Part shown: positions 25,040-33,654 of the stretch, in pieces | Layout: each line of letters begins with the position of its first letter | Numbering within the stretch: the stretch's first letter is position 1 | NCBI GenBank assembly: GCA_018304425.1 | Contig: JAGVWE010000003.1 | Coordinates: forward strand, 138,413-202,412 | DNA: 64,000 nucleotides | Direction: 5' to 3' | Origin: Candidatus Iainarchaeum sp. | GTDB lineage: Archaea > Iainarchaeota > Iainarchaeia > Iainarchaeales > UBA10219 | Notes under the pieces: model-generated | The model's database searches: none | Seen by the model: the letters and a program-made list of their open reading frames with translations, nothing else | Told to the model about the DNA's origin: nothing | Translations under genes and position numbers: made by a program

Positions 25040-25501
25040 TTATTTTTTGGCCATGCTCTCGCGTAGTTGCTGCAAGAGCTTCTTGCCGGACTGCATCTGG
25101 TTGAAGGCCTGCTCCGTGTCCGCGTCCCTGAACTCGACTTCGAATTCGCCGGAAGGCAGTTTGACGAGTTGGACGCTGTCCCCGTATTTTTCCTGCAAGC
25201 CTTCGAGGAGTTCTTCTTCTTTGACGACCAGGTTGAGGCGGCTGGCCACCAGGTTCTTGGTCTTGCCCAGGTCCAGGACATGGGAACGCAGTTCCTCGAC
25301 GAGGCTCCGGGCTTCCTCGCCGTGCGGGGAAACGTTGACCTCAACGTTGTCCAAGCCTTCCTTGGCGATGGCCTGGCCGAGCCCGGCCTGCTTGGCCTCC
25401 ACTTGTTTGAGTAACCGCTCGAATTTCGCGAGCTCGGCTTCCACGCGCGTCAACAAAAAGCGGAGCCGTTCCTCTTGCTCTTTCAACTCGGATTCAGGCA
25501 T
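25040..25501 (-). CDS. Prefoldin alpha subunit
   Basis: 153 residues with the prefoldin layout: an N-terminal coiled coil (about 1-55), a central beta-hairpin region (NVEVNVSPHGEEARSLVEEL), and a C-terminal coiled coil. The middle segment LGKTKNLVASRLNLVVKEEE is typical of helical prefoldin linkers. It forms a jellyfish-shaped hexamer with beta subunits and passes unfolded proteins to the thermosome encoded at 4223. The beta subunit is not in the window. Its start is about 27 nt from a TATA shared with the HerA-like gene. Confidence 0.65.
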   Translation of the reverse strand: MPESELKEQEERLRFLLTRVEAELAKFERLLKQVEAKQAGLGQAIAKEGLDNVEVNVSPHGEEARSLVEELRSHVLDLGKTKNLVASRLNLVVKEEELLEGLQEKYGDSVQLVKLPSGEFEVEFRDADTEQAFNQMQSGKKLLQQLRESMAKK

Positions 25502-25527
25502 AAAACCGAGTAATTTAGTGGCCTAAA

Positions 25528-25538
25528 AGATTTATATA
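25528..25538. promoter_or_regulatory. TATA element shared by prefoldin (-) and HerA-like ATPase (+)
   Basis: GATTTATATACG on the plus strand reads CGTATATAAATC on the minus strand. It is about 27 nt from ATG 25501 (minus) and about 25 nt from ATG 25560 (plus). The whole gap is 58 bp with no second AT-rich site at the right distance. Confidence 0.55.
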
Positions 25539-25559
25539 CGCGAACGCCGTAGTCCTTGC

Positions 25560-26855
25560 ATGGGCATGGACCTGAGCGAAAAGAAGTCGGTGCTGGGCCG
25601 GACCCTGGAAGACATCGAAAGATACGGGGAAAGGGGCACGGCCTACATCGGCAAGGTCGTGATGTCGGCAGGGGAAAAGCCGGTGCTGGGCCGGAAAATC
25701 CTCTTGGACGTCGCAAAGCCCCACCTCATCCTGATTTGCGGCAAACGCGGCGGCGGGAAGTCCTTCAGCATGGCCGTCCTCCTCGAGGAGATGGCGCGCC
25801 AGCCCCCGGAAATCCGGAACCGGTTGAGTGTCATCGTGATTGACACGGTCGGCATTTTTTGGACGCTCAAAATCCCGGACCGGAGGAACCCAGCCGAGTT
25901 AGCGGACTGGGACTTGAAGGCCGACAAGACCAATGTCAAGGTATTGGTGCCGAAAGGCAGACTCGACTTCTACCAGAAAAACGGTTTGCCGGTGGACGGC
26001 GCCTTCACCATCAAGGTGTCCGAAATCGGCGCCGAGGAATGGCTGGCCTTGTTCAAGCTGACGTGGAAGGACGCGGAAGGCGTCTTGCTGGCCCGGGTGC
26101 TTGAACGCGTGCGGGAAACGCTGGGCACCCTGTACGGCTTGGACGAACTCATTGCCGAGACCAAGAAGGACGATGAAAGCGAGAAGCTGGCCCGGCAGGC
26201 CCTGGCCAACCGCTTCGAGGTGGCCAAGGTGTGGGGCTTGTTCGAAAAGGAGGGCACCAAGATGAAGGACCTGGCTGCGCCCGGGGAAATCACCATCATC
26301 GACGTCTCGGCGTACCGGCAGGCCATCGGCATGCAGGGAACCAGGGACATCATCGTGGGCTTGATTGGCAAGAAACTGTTCGAGGAGCGCATGCTGTTCC
26401 GCAAGGAGGAAGAGGTCAAGGTCATCAAGGGCTTGAAGCGGGAGTCGTCCATGCCGATTGTCTGGATGTTCATTGACGAGGCCCACATGTTCATGCCCAA
26501 GGACGAGGACAACATCGCATTGCAGGTGCTATTGGAATGGGTGCGGGTGGGAAGGCAGCCGGGCCTGAGCCTGGTGCTGGCCACGCAGAGGCCGAACAAA
26601 CTGCACCCGGACGCGATTTCGCAGGCGGACCTGTTCATCAGCCACCGCCTGACCGCGCAGCCGGACATCGAGGCCGTGGCCGAGCTCCGCCCGAGTTACA
26701 TGGCGCAGGACTTCGGCAAGTACTACCAGGAGATGCCGCGCAGTAAGGGCTTTGCCGTGGTCTTGGACGACAACACGGAGAAGATGTGGCTCATCAAGAT
26801 GCGGCCCCGGTTCTCGTGGGACGGGGGAGTTACCGCGAGCGCGTTCACCGACTGA
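25560..26855 (+). CDS. HerA-like P-loop ATPase
   Basis: 431 residues. Walker A is CGKRGGGKSFSMAVL (about 60-74), Walker B is WMFIDEAHMF (about 301-310), and RQPGLSLVLATQRPNKLHPD with LFISHRLTAQPDIEAV are typical of the HerA/VirB4-related archaeal ATPases (COG0433). Such proteins translocate or process DNA as hexamers. No NurA nuclease gene is adjacent, so the role may differ from canonical HerA-NurA end resection. A second ATG six bases in (25566) is an alternative start. The 3' end overlaps the convergent gene by 11 nt. Confidence 0.82.
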   Translation: MGMDLSEKKSVLGRTLEDIERYGERGTAYIGKVVMSAGEKPVLGRKILLDVAKPHLILICGKRGGGKSFSMAVLLEEMARQPPEIRNRLSVIVIDTVGIFWTLKIPDRRNPAELADWDLKADKTNVKVLVPKGRLDFYQKNGLPVDGAFTIKVSEIGAEEWLALFKLTWKDAEGVLLARVLERVRETLGTLYGLDELIAETKKDDESEKLARQALANRFEVAKVWGLFEKEGTKMKDLAAPGEITIIDVSAYRQAIGMQGTRDIIVGLIGKKLFEERMLFRKEEEVKVIKGLKRESSMPIVWMFIDEAHMFMPKDEDNIALQVLLEWVRVGRQPGLSLVLATQRPNKLHPDAISQADLFISHRLTAQPDIEAVAELRPSYMAQDFGKYYQEMPRSKGFAVVLDDNTEKMWLIKMRPRFSWDGGVTASAFTD

Positions 26856-28269
26856 TGACCACGGGGTTTTCGTTGCCGGCCGCGTGCAGGTAGTTCAAGG
26901 TGAACAAGTTCGCGTACAAGGGGTCGAGGGGGCCGGTGAGGGTGTACGAGCCGCTGCCGGCCGCGCGCACGGAGACGAAGTCCGAGGCCACGCTTTCGAG
27001 GCCGGAGAGGTCGTTGGGCGAGCGCAGCAGGGTGCTGTACTCCTGGTCACGCAAATAGACCACGAACAGGTAGCCCTGGGGCCCCAGGCCCTCGGTTAAG
27101 CTGGTTTCCAGGAATTTGGCGGCAGTCAGGGATTTGACGGTGCCACGGAAGAAGGCAATCCAGCCATGCCTTTCCACGACCACCTCATCCAGGTGGGGGG
27201 CGAGGAGGCCCGCGATTTCGGGGTCCCTGGCGTCTGCCGGCACGCCGTAGACGAAGAAAACCGCCTTTTCCCCTGGGTGGAGGACGCGACCGAAGCCGGT
27301 TCCAACCAGGGCGTCGAAGGTCTGGTAGCCGAAGAACAACAGGAGCAGCAGCCAGACGACCCGGTGGGGCACGGCGAAGCGGCGCAGGAAAAGCACCAGG
27401 CAGAGCAAGGAGAAGGCGAGCACGCTGAAGGCGTAGGTAGCTGCGATGGTGGCCCCGAACAGGTAGCTGCCCAGGAAGAGGATGCCGCCGGTGCCGAAGA
27501 GGGGGTAGAGGAATTCCTGCCAGGGCTTCAACGCGAGGCCGGAGCGGGCCTTGAGCCAGTAGAAGAGCAGCAGGCCGATGAGGAGTTGCGAGGCCGCGGT
27601 GAAAAAGTTTCCGTCCAGCATCACCACCAGGAGGCCGAAGGAAACAATCCCCCAAAGCATGGGGCGGACGTTGTGCTGCCCCGAATAGGCGGCCAGGCCT
27701 TCCTGGAGGGCGAAGTAGGCGGCGAAGAAGAGCATCACCAGGAGGGCCAGGGAAAAGAGGGCGGCAAAGGGAACGATGGCGTACATGGGTCTGCCGGTGT
27801 CGTATTTGAGGGGCGCACCCAGCCACTGCGTGACCTGGGACAACGCGATTTTCCCTTCATGGGTGTGGCCGAGGTAGCTGGCCTCCCATTCGATGCGGTC
27901 ACCTGAACCGATCAGGGTGCCAACAATGGAAGAAGAATCTTGCAGGGTGAAGCCTGGCACGGTCGTGTAGAGGACGAGGAAGTGCAGGAAGAAGCCGGTC
28001 AACGAGGCAAGGCAGACCATGTAGAGGAACCAGTGGAAGGGGTGCGGGTTGCGCAGGAAAAAAGCGGGAAGCCTGCCATGGTCTTTCAGGTGGAGCACGC
28101 CAAAGTAGAGCAGGAGCCAGCCGAAGAAGGCCAGGCTCTTGCCGAAGGAGTTGCCCTCGAAATAGGTCTTGGTGAAGGCATGCACGAGGAGTTCAACGGG
28201 TTTGAACAGGAAAGCCAGGACCAGCACGAACAGGGAGGCAAGCAGGGCGGTTTTCGCGTTAAAGGCCAT
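26845..28269 (-). CDS. Polytopic integral membrane protein
   Basis: 474 residues from the ATG at 28269. About ten hydrophobic segments follow a short start (MAFNAKTALLASLFVLVLAF). Near the C-terminus a soluble, extracytoplasmic-looking part is present (about 340-474, for example HLDEVVVERHGWIAFFRGTV). The layout of many TM helices plus a terminal soluble domain is like a membrane glycosyltransferase or its partner, but no motif is diagnostic. It is divergent from the GT-C enzyme at 28331 and shares its promoter, so they may act together. Confidence 0.6.
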   Translation of the reverse strand: MAFNAKTALLASLFVLVLAFLFKPVELLVHAFTKTYFEGNSFGKSLAFFGWLLLYFGVLHLKDHGRLPAFFLRNPHPFHWFLYMVCLASLTGFFLHFLVLYTTVPGFTLQDSSSIVGTLIGSGDRIEWEASYLGHTHEGKIALSQVTQWLGAPLKYDTGRPMYAIVPFAALFSLALLVMLFFAAYFALQEGLAAYSGQHNVRPMLWGIVSFGLLVVMLDGNFFTAASQLLIGLLLFYWLKARSGLALKPWQEFLYPLFGTGGILFLGSYLFGATIAATYAFSVLAFSLLCLVLFLRRFAVPHRVVWLLLLLFFGYQTFDALVGTGFGRVLHPGEKAVFFVYGVPADARDPEIAGLLAPHLDEVVVERHGWIAFFRGTVKSLTAAKFLETSLTEGLGPQGYLFVVYLRDQEYSTLLRSPNDLSGLESVASDFVSVRAAGSGSYTLTGPLDPLYANLFTLNYLHAAGNENPVVISR

Positions 28270-28297
28270 GGTATCCAGTGCCCGGCAAGCGAATAAA

Positions 28298-28310
28298 AAC
28301 ATATTTAAAG
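28298..28310. promoter_or_regulatory. TATA element shared by 28269(-) and 28331(+)
   Basis: AACATATTTAAAG lies in the middle of the 61-bp gap, about 25-30 nt from either start codon. It is the only strongly AT-rich stretch positioned to serve both genes. Confidence 0.5.
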
Positions 28311-28330
28311 CCTTGAACCGTATTCCTTGC

Positions 28331-29704
28331 ATGGGGGAAACCAAAGCCATTGGCTTGCTGCTGGTCGTGTGCCTAGCGGCCTTGCTGGTCCCGTTCGCGC
28401 GGTTCGACCAATTCGTTTCCAGCGACTTGTGGGAAAGGCAACGGGTTTCCGCCGAGATACTGGAAAACGGTTTCGTCCCCGAAAAAAACATGGCCTACTC
28501 GCCTTCGGCGCCGTTCCTCTACCCGCCCTCGTTTGACCTGCTGTTGTCGCTGGCGGTGGCGACGGGCGCAGACTACCTGTCAGCCGTGAAAGTGCTTTCG
28601 TTGGCCGTTGGAGTCTCGCTGGCGTTCTTTGCCTACCTGCTTTCCCGGCGGTTTTTCAGGCCCGAGATTGCCTTGTTGTCCGCGTTCTTCGTCTTCTTCA
28701 TGCCGCGCGTGTTCCGGTTAAGCCTCCAGCCCATTCCGGAGACCCTGGGCCTGTTGTTGTTCGTGGTCACACTCTACTTTGCCTCCACCAACCGGTTGAA
28801 GCTGGCCGGCTTGTTTGCTTCGGCGTTGATGTTCTACCACACGCGGTCCTTCTTCAACTTACTGCTGGTCAGCGGCATCCTGTTCCACTCCCTGCACGGC
28901 GTGCAGGGACTCAAGAAGATGAAGTGGCTGCTGGCCTTGCCCCTGCTTTTTTCCCTGGCCTACTGGCTGGAGCGACTGCCTGCCGCGTTCAAGTCCACGC
29001 AGTTGCTGAACCCCTTTGTCTCCGAGTGGAGCCTCCTGCAAGTGCTGGGCCCCCAAGCCCTGCTGGCCGCCTTCTACCTGGTGTTCTGGTGGAAATACGC
29101 CCGCTACAAGCCCCTCATCCACTGGACCGGGGCCTTCGTCCTCTTGTACGTGGCGGCGCTGGGCACCGGCAACAAGACCCTGGCCTTCCGGGAACTGACT
29201 TACTTGTTTGTGCCGGTTGGCCTACTCTCCAGCGCCCTGGTATGGCGTTTACGGGCTTTAAAGGGCTTCATCGTGCCATTGGCCCTGCTTTTTTCGCTGG
29301 GCTACGCGTTTTACCTGAACTTTAACCCAGCCTATCCCCTCGAAAAAGAGGGCGTGCAAGCCCTTTCCATGGCTTCCCGACAAGGGTTTGGAGCCGTTTT
29401 AACCGATTTCGTGACCGGTTACGGGGTGCCAGGCATTGCCCACAAGAAAACCGTGATTGGCGCCTTCATGGAAAACCTACCGGACGCCAACCAGCGGCTC
29501 TTGGACGCCAAAGAATTCCTGTCCACTTCCAGCCCCGAAACCGCGGTGGCGCACATGAAAAAGTACCGGGCGGGAACGGCTTTCCTGGGCAGGCTGGCCG
29601 CCGAAAACCAGTGGGGCCTCGACACGGACTACACGAAATTCGATTCCCCTTCCTTCAACAAGGTGTACGACAACGCGTTCACGAAAGGCTACTCACTTAC
29701 TTGA
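28331..29704 (+). CDS. GT-C family membrane glycosyltransferase
   Basis: 457 residues with 9-11 TM helices. After the first TM helix the outer loop reads FDQFVSSDLWERQRVS, with an acidic motif at the position where GT-C enzymes (PMT, ArnT, STT3-like) carry catalytic Asp/Glu. The rest alternates TM helices with short loops, and the C-terminus is a soluble segment. It should transfer a sugar from a polyprenyl-phosphate donor outside the membrane; acceptor unknown. Protein glycosylation or surface polysaccharide synthesis is inferred. The 3' end overlaps the convergent gene by 12 nt. Confidence 0.7.
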   Translation: MGETKAIGLLLVVCLAALLVPFARFDQFVSSDLWERQRVSAEILENGFVPEKNMAYSPSAPFLYPPSFDLLLSLAVATGADYLSAVKVLSLAVGVSLAFFAYLLSRRFFRPEIALLSAFFVFFMPRVFRLSLQPIPETLGLLLFVVTLYFASTNRLKLAGLFASALMFYHTRSFFNLLLVSGILFHSLHGVQGLKKMKWLLALPLLFSLAYWLERLPAAFKSTQLLNPFVSEWSLLQVLGPQALLAAFYLVFWWKYARYKPLIHWTGAFVLLYVAALGTGNKTLAFRELTYLFVPVGLLSSALVWRLRALKGFIVPLALLFSLGYAFYLNFNPAYPLEKEGVQALSMASRQGFGAVLTDFVTGYGVPGIAHKKTVIGAFMENLPDANQRLLDAKEFLSTSSPETAVAHMKKYRAGTAFLGRLAAENQWGLDTDYTKFDSPSFNKVYDNAFTKGYSLT

Positions 29705-31045
29705 AGGCACGGGCTGCGCGGCCGGTGGCTGCTGGGGTTGTGCTCCGGAAACGGGTTGCGGTTTTTCCTGCACGGCTTCCTTGGAGGCGAAGACGGCCAG
29801 GCCATCGTTCAACAAAAACGAGTCCAGGGAACGCTGGTTGGCGTGCGTGATAATGGTTTGCATGACGGCCTCCTTTTCCGCCAAGAACAACAGCACGTTC
29901 TTTTCCTTGCCCAAAACGAGGGCCACGATGCCTGAACCCTCGTGATCCAGCTCAATGCCGTTGACGGAAAGCGCGGGCTCCGTGGTCAAGCCGATGGCAG
30001 CCGCGTTCTCCCCCACCAGGTTCTTGGAACCGAAATCCGTGACAATGATTTGGTTGGCCGCGGCCGATGCCGGGCCCTGGCCCTGGCCCGGCGCCACGAC
30101 ATTGGCTTCCAAGCCCTTTCCGTCCAGCAGCCCCTTGAGGGCCAGCGCCACCCGCAGGAACTTCGGGGAATACACGATGTCCACGCGTCCCCTGAACAGG
30201 TAGGGGAAGTCCCTGAGCGAGGGCCGCTTGTTGGCGGAGACCAGCCACTGCGCGAGGTTGCTGGCGAACTGCTTGTTGCCGGCCGACTCGTTGAATTGGT
30301 CGCTCAAAAAGGTCTGGTCGCAGAGGGCAAGCACGCCCCCGTTCAAGGCGACCGGCGAAAACGAGGCCCGGGACTCGATGGCGGTTGATTTCGTTCCCTT
30401 GGAGGAGAACACGATGCCTTTCTCGTTGGGCGCCACGCTGCACGCGATGTAAAAGGCGAGCTTCTTCACTCCCTTGAAGAGCGCGTTGCCCGCGAACTGG
30501 CTGAAGTACGGGTAGCGGAAGTTGCCGTCGTTTTCCCCGAAGTCATACAAGTAACCGGATTCGAAGAACAAGTCAAAGGCCGTGGCCAGGGAATTGGCTT
30601 GATGGCTTTTCTCGGGGTCCGCGATCAAAAGGATGCGGCCGCCCCGCGAAGCAAACCGCTGGACGACAACGATTTCCTGTTCCTGGAACGCCTTGACCGA
30701 CTGGATGGACACGAAGGCGCTGGCTTCCGCGAGCTTGTCCTCCAAGAGGTTCCCGTCCGCCACATACTCGACGCGGTAGCCCTTGGAGGCCAGGGAAGAA
30801 AAAAAGCCCGAGAAATTCCGTTCATCAAAGGCGTTGTCATGCGCCCGGTCCACCAAGACCATTCCGTCTCCTTGCGCGAACTTTTCCCTGAACTCCTGCA
30901 CCGGGGCTTCCGGAACGGAAATGTCGAGGTTGTGGAGGACGGTCTTCGGCGGCACGTAAACGCCCCTATAGTACAAGAGGGCGTGGGCCGCCAAAACCAG
31001 CAAAACCAGGGCAACGAACAGTTTCACGTGCTTTTTTCCGTTCAT
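29693..31045 (-). CDS. DUF4350-like single-TM protein
   Basis: 450 residues from the ATG at 31045, which lies just after the stop of SppA (31048), so the genes form an operon. An N-terminal TM helix (LFVALVLLVLAAHALLYY) is followed by an outer alpha/beta domain: GDGMVLVDRAHDNAFDERNF, LASKGYRVEYVADGNLLEDK, FASRGGRILLIADPEKSHQA. This is the DUF4350/GATase-like fold. A second alpha/beta region follows (about 310-410) and the tail is Pro/Gln-rich. It may be a substrate or adaptor of the SppA protease; that is inferred from position. Confidence 0.65.
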   Translation of the reverse strand: MNGKKHVKLFVALVLLVLAAHALLYYRGVYVPPKTVLHNLDISVPEAPVQEFREKFAQGDGMVLVDRAHDNAFDERNFSGFFSSLASKGYRVEYVADGNLLEDKLAEASAFVSIQSVKAFQEQEIVVVQRFASRGGRILLIADPEKSHQANSLATAFDLFFESGYLYDFGENDGNFRYPYFSQFAGNALFKGVKKLAFYIACSVAPNEKGIVFSSKGTKSTAIESRASFSPVALNGGVLALCDQTFLSDQFNESAGNKQFASNLAQWLVSANKRPSLRDFPYLFRGRVDIVYSPKFLRVALALKGLLDGKGLEANVVAPGQGQGPASAAANQIIVTDFGSKNLVGENAAAIGLTTEPALSVNGIELDHEGSGIVALVLGKEKNVLLFLAEKEAVMQTIITHANQRSLDSFLLNDGLAVFASKEAVQEKPQPVSGAQPQQPPAAQPVPSSK

Positions 31046-31047
31046 GT

Positions 31048-31902
31048 TCAGCCCTCGTGCTCCACGTACAAGAAGTAATTGGCCGGAACCGTGTTGGTCT
31101 TCGGGCTCAACTGGTTTTCGTCGACGAACAACACGACTTGCACGCCCTGCTTCTTCTTGCCCATCCACTCGCTTACATCCCTCACCCGGTAATGGACGAT
31201 GCCGGCGAGTTCCGCCGCCTTTTCGAGGGCGCGAATCCCCGAGCCGATTTCGTCGACCAAGCCGTACTTCACGGCCTCCATGCCCTTGTAGACCTGGGCT
31301 TCGGCGATGACTTCCTTGGGCAGCTTAAGCCTTCCCTGCCGTTGTTCGACGACGGCGTTGAGGAAGCTCTCCTTTATCAACTCCACTTGCCGCGCGTAGT
31401 GCCGCTTGCCGGTCCGCTGGCCCTTGAAGGGCCCGGTGATGATCTTGTTTTCGCCGACTTCCTCGGGCTCGGGCAACGACGAAATCACGCCCACGCCCCC
31501 GATGTCACTGGAAGGCTTGGCGACCACGTAGTTGGCGGCCACCGAGGCATAGTAGGCGCCGCTGGCCGCAATCTGCTCGACTTCCACCACCACGGGCTTG
31601 GCCTTCCGCAACTCCAGGAGGCTCAGGTAGAGGTCCTCGGAGGCCGCCGCTTCGCCGCCCGGGCTGTTGACCCTGACCACCACGGCCTTGATTTCCGGGT
31701 TCTCCCGGGCAAACCGCACCTGCTCGGAAAAGTCTTCGGCGAACGCGGAATTGATTTCGGCCTTCAAGTCCAGGGTGCCAATCACGGGCTGGGGCACGAG
31801 GTAAGAGGCCAATACCAGGCCAAACGCCAGGGCCAAGGCCATGGTCAAAGGCAGTGAGTGCCTGCGCCAAAAGCGTTTAACGGGTTCCCAGCTGTTCTCC
31901 AT
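31048..31902 (-). CDS. sppA: Signal peptide peptidase SppA (S49 family)
   Basis: 284 residues. A TM helix (PLTMALALAFGLVLASYLV) anchors an outer S49 domain. RVNSPGGEAAASEDLY is the typical strand-loop, the nucleophile Ser is S114 in AASGAYYAS, and the Lys is K166 in TGKRHYA. The 52-residue spacing matches the Ser-Lys dyad of archaeal SppA enzymes. It degrades cleaved signal peptides and possibly other membrane-proximal peptides. A TATA lies upstream (CCTTTTAAACTC on the minus strand, about 31936-31948). Confidence 0.9.
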   Translation of the reverse strand: MENSWEPVKRFWRRHSLPLTMALALAFGLVLASYLVPQPVIGTLDLKAEINSAFAEDFSEQVRFARENPEIKAVVVRVNSPGGEAAASEDLYLSLLELRKAKPVVVEVEQIAASGAYYASVAANYVVAKPSSDIGGVGVISSLPEPEEVGENKIITGPFKGQRTGKRHYARQVELIKESFLNAVVEQRQGRLKLPKEVIAEAQVYKGMEAVKYGLVDEIGSGIRALEKAAELAGIVHYRVRDVSEWMGKKKQGVQVVLFVDENQLSPKTNTVPANYFLYVEHEG

Positions 31903-31998
31903 ACCTTACCGCTCCCGCACTAAAATAGCCTGGATTGAGTTTAAAAGGGTTTCACACGAGAAATCTGGAAGCCCAGGCCAACGAAGAGAGGCCTACCG

Positions 31999-32152
31999 CC
32001 CCATTGAACCCTGCGGGTGAAATGGGGCACGTCCGCAAGTGCCAGTTGACCAGGGCAGTGTCCTGCAAGGCAGGACACGTTTCCCCGAAGACACAGTCTT
32101 CGGGGCCTCGTCCCCAAGGGGACAAGGTCGCAGGCCTTTTGTAAAAAGGCCT
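31999..32152 (+). repeat. Array of hairpins directly before tRNA-Val
   Basis: Consecutive perfect or near-perfect hairpins: CCCCATT/AATGGGG (31999-32027); GTGTCCTGC, loop AAG, GCAGGACAC (32058-32078); CCCCGAAGAC, loop ACA, GTCTTCGGGG (32083-32105); GTCCC/GGGAC (32110-32123); AGGCCTTTT, loop GTA, AAAAGGCCT (32132-32152). Stems are 5-10 bp and most loops are 3-4 nt. The last hairpin ends 2 nt before the tRNA. No ORF is credible here. A similar array lies next to tRNA-Leu. Confidence 0.7.
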
Positions 32153-32153
32153 T

Positions 32154-32225
32154 GGGCGCGTGGTCTATCGGTATGACGTCGCCTTCACACGGCGGAGGTA
32201 GTCGGTTCAATTCCGGCCGCGCCCA
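32154..32225 (+). tRNA. tRNA-Val, anticodon CAC
   Basis: Acceptor GGGCGCG/CGCGCCC with discriminator A, anticodon stem TCGCC/GGCGG around TTCACAC (anticodon CAC, reading GUG), T-stem GTCGG/CCGGC around TTCAATT. The D-arm GGTCTATCGGTATGAC matches archaeal tRNA-Val. CCA is not encoded. No TATA is visible immediately upstream, where the hairpin array lies, so its promoter must be further away or inside the array. Confidence 0.92.
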
Positions 32226-32306
32226 TTTCTTCCCTTTTTTCCAAGTGCGTGGCCTGCGGTCGGCGAAGGCAAAAGGTTTTATGCACGCACCCCCCACCAA
32301 GTATAT

Positions 32307-32771
32307 ATGAAGAAGGGAACGCCTGGATGGAATCCCCTGCAGAAGGGAAGGCGAACACCCAAGAGGAAACTGCGCCTGCTCGCGGCGAAGCGGCACGCGC
32401 CTCCCGCTGACGTAGTCGCGCGGATGTCCCCAGAGAAACAGTTGGCGTTCGCGGCCAGGGAACTACACATTTTCCACCAGGTGCCAAGGTTCCTGAGGGA
32501 AGCGATCTGCCGGCAGGTATTCGAGTACATGACGGATGAAGTGGCGCGGCTCAGCCGGGCGCGGATGCGGTTGGGCACGCGGCTGAGGCAGACCCGCGGG
32601 TCAGCCAAGGCAGTGGCACGCGCAAAAACCAAACTGGATGAATTGGATGCGGAAATCGGCTGGCTTGAAAAAATCCGGGATGAACCGTCCGAGCAATGGA
32701 TAGAGGCCGAGAACTGGATCCGGGCGAAGCGCAGGGAACTCCTCAGGCAGGGCATCCTGAAAAAGGGGTAA
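32307..32771 (+). CDS. Arg/Lys-rich orphan protein
   Basis: 154 residues starting MKKGTPGWNPLQKGRRTPKR. The first 30 residues are basic, and the rest is a helical, coiled-coil-prone segment (RLGTRLRQTRGSAKAVARAK, KLDELDAEIGWLEKIRDEPS) with a basic end. A TATA-like AAGGTTTTATGC (32271-32282) about 27 nt upstream supports a leaderless start. No family recognised. Confidence 0.55.
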   Translation: MKKGTPGWNPLQKGRRTPKRKLRLLAAKRHAPPADVVARMSPEKQLAFAARELHIFHQVPRFLREAICRQVFEYMTDEVARLSRARMRLGTRLRQTRGSAKAVARAKTKLDELDAEIGWLEKIRDEPSEQWIEAENWIRAKRRELLRQGILKKG

Positions 32772-32828
32772 GGCTGCCTGGGCCAGGCGAACCGTTTTAA
32801 GACCTTGGATGCAAGTGGAGTGGGAAAC

Positions 32829-33500
32829 ATGCTCGAATCCCTGCCAAGCCTTTCATTCGCCTTCCTGGCCCTCGCGTTGGGCTTCAAGCACAGCTATGAC
32901 GCTGACCACATCGTGGCCGTTGCCAACCTCCTCCGAAAGTCGAAGTCGTTGCGGGAAGCCCTGGGCATGAGCGTCAGTTGGAGCCTGGGCCACATGCTCA
33001 CGGCTTCCGGCATCACCGCGTTCCTCTACGTGTTCCGGGAATCCGTGCTCCGCTTGCTGCTCGAAAAATTCGAGTTGCTGGTGGCCGTGATGCTGATTGG
33101 CCTGGGCCTCTACAGCCTCTACGACTTGACGCGGTTCCACCGGCACGAGCACGAAGGCGAAAGCGGAAAGCACGCGCACCTCCACGTGCACGCGAAGAAC
33201 GAGCAAGGCAGGCACCTGCACCAGCACATGTTCGGCATCGGCATCGTGCACGGCCTCGCCAGCAACGACGAACTCCTCATCCTCTTGACGGCCTCGCTGG
33301 GCCTGAACTCCCTGGCCGGGATGCTGGCCGGAACCGCCTTGTTCAGCGTTGGAGTGGTTGCGGGCATGATGGTGTTTGCCGTGGTTTTCACGTACCCCTT
33401 GTTCCGCGCGCACTCCGACAAGCTCTACGCCGCGTTCACGGTGTTGGTAGCCCTGGCCAGCATAGCCTATGGCTGGTTGATGCTGCGCGGGCTGGCCTGA
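32829..33500 (+). CDS. Nickel/cobalt-type transporter with His-rich loop
   Basis: 223 residues with about six TM helices. FKHSYDADHIVAV at about 19-31 matches the H-x(4)-D-H metal signature of NiCoT/UreH/NicO-like permeases. A cytoplasmic or outer loop at about 102-134 is rich in His and Glu (RFHRHEHEGES, HAHLHVHAKN, HLHQH), a probable metal-binding buffer. A second conserved region is GIVHGLASNDELLILLTA. It should move Ni2+, Co2+ or a related ion; direction is not clear. The TATA CGTTTTAAGACC (32792-32803) makes ATG 32829 leaderless. The structured RNA and metal-rich lipoprotein follow. Confidence 0.75.
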   Translation: MLESLPSLSFAFLALALGFKHSYDADHIVAVANLLRKSKSLREALGMSVSWSLGHMLTASGITAFLYVFRESVLRLLLEKFELLVAVMLIGLGLYSLYDLTRFHRHEHEGESGKHAHLHVHAKNEQGRHLHQHMFGIGIVHGLASNDELLILLTASLGLNSLAGMLAGTALFSVGVVAGMMVFAVVFTYPLFRAHSDKLYAAFTVLVALASIAYGWLMLRGLA

Positions 33501-33516
33501 ACCGGGCGGGCAAAAC

Positions 33517-33526
33517 CTTAATAACC
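33517..33526 (+). promoter_or_regulatory. TATA element for structured RNA copy 1
   Basis: ACCTTAATAACC lies 21-30 nt before the first paired base of the RNA at 33547, the expected TATA-to-start distance. The same CCTTAATAA sequence occurs upstream of copy 2 (35081-35089). Confidence 0.5.
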
Positions 33527-33546
33527 CGTTAAGCCAATAATCTGCT

Positions 33547-33629
33547 GAGGGGCGACCCGGAAAAGGCGGCGCTAATTTCAAGCTCCCCAAGATTGAAATG
33601 CCGCGCAATAAGAAGGGCACGCGCTCCTT
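33547..33629 (+). ncRNA. Structured RNA element, copy 1 (leader of metal-rich lipoprotein gene)
   Basis: Three stacked stems: outer GAGGGGCG (33547-33554) with CGCTCCTT (33622-33629), middle GCGGC (33566-33570) with GCCGC (33600-33604), apical ATTTCAA (33575-33581) with TTGAAAT (33593-33599). The apical 11-nt loop GCTCCCCAAGA is identical in copy 2, as are most single-stranded bases (ACC.GGAAAA and AATAAG). The stems differ by compensatory changes. It ends 25 nt before ATG 33655, so a cis-regulatory role (riboswitch-like) is possible; a stand-alone small RNA is the alternative. It matches no class I can recall. Confidence 0.6.
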
Positions 33630-33654
33630 AGCCACTTATTTGAGGCGCTCGGAC

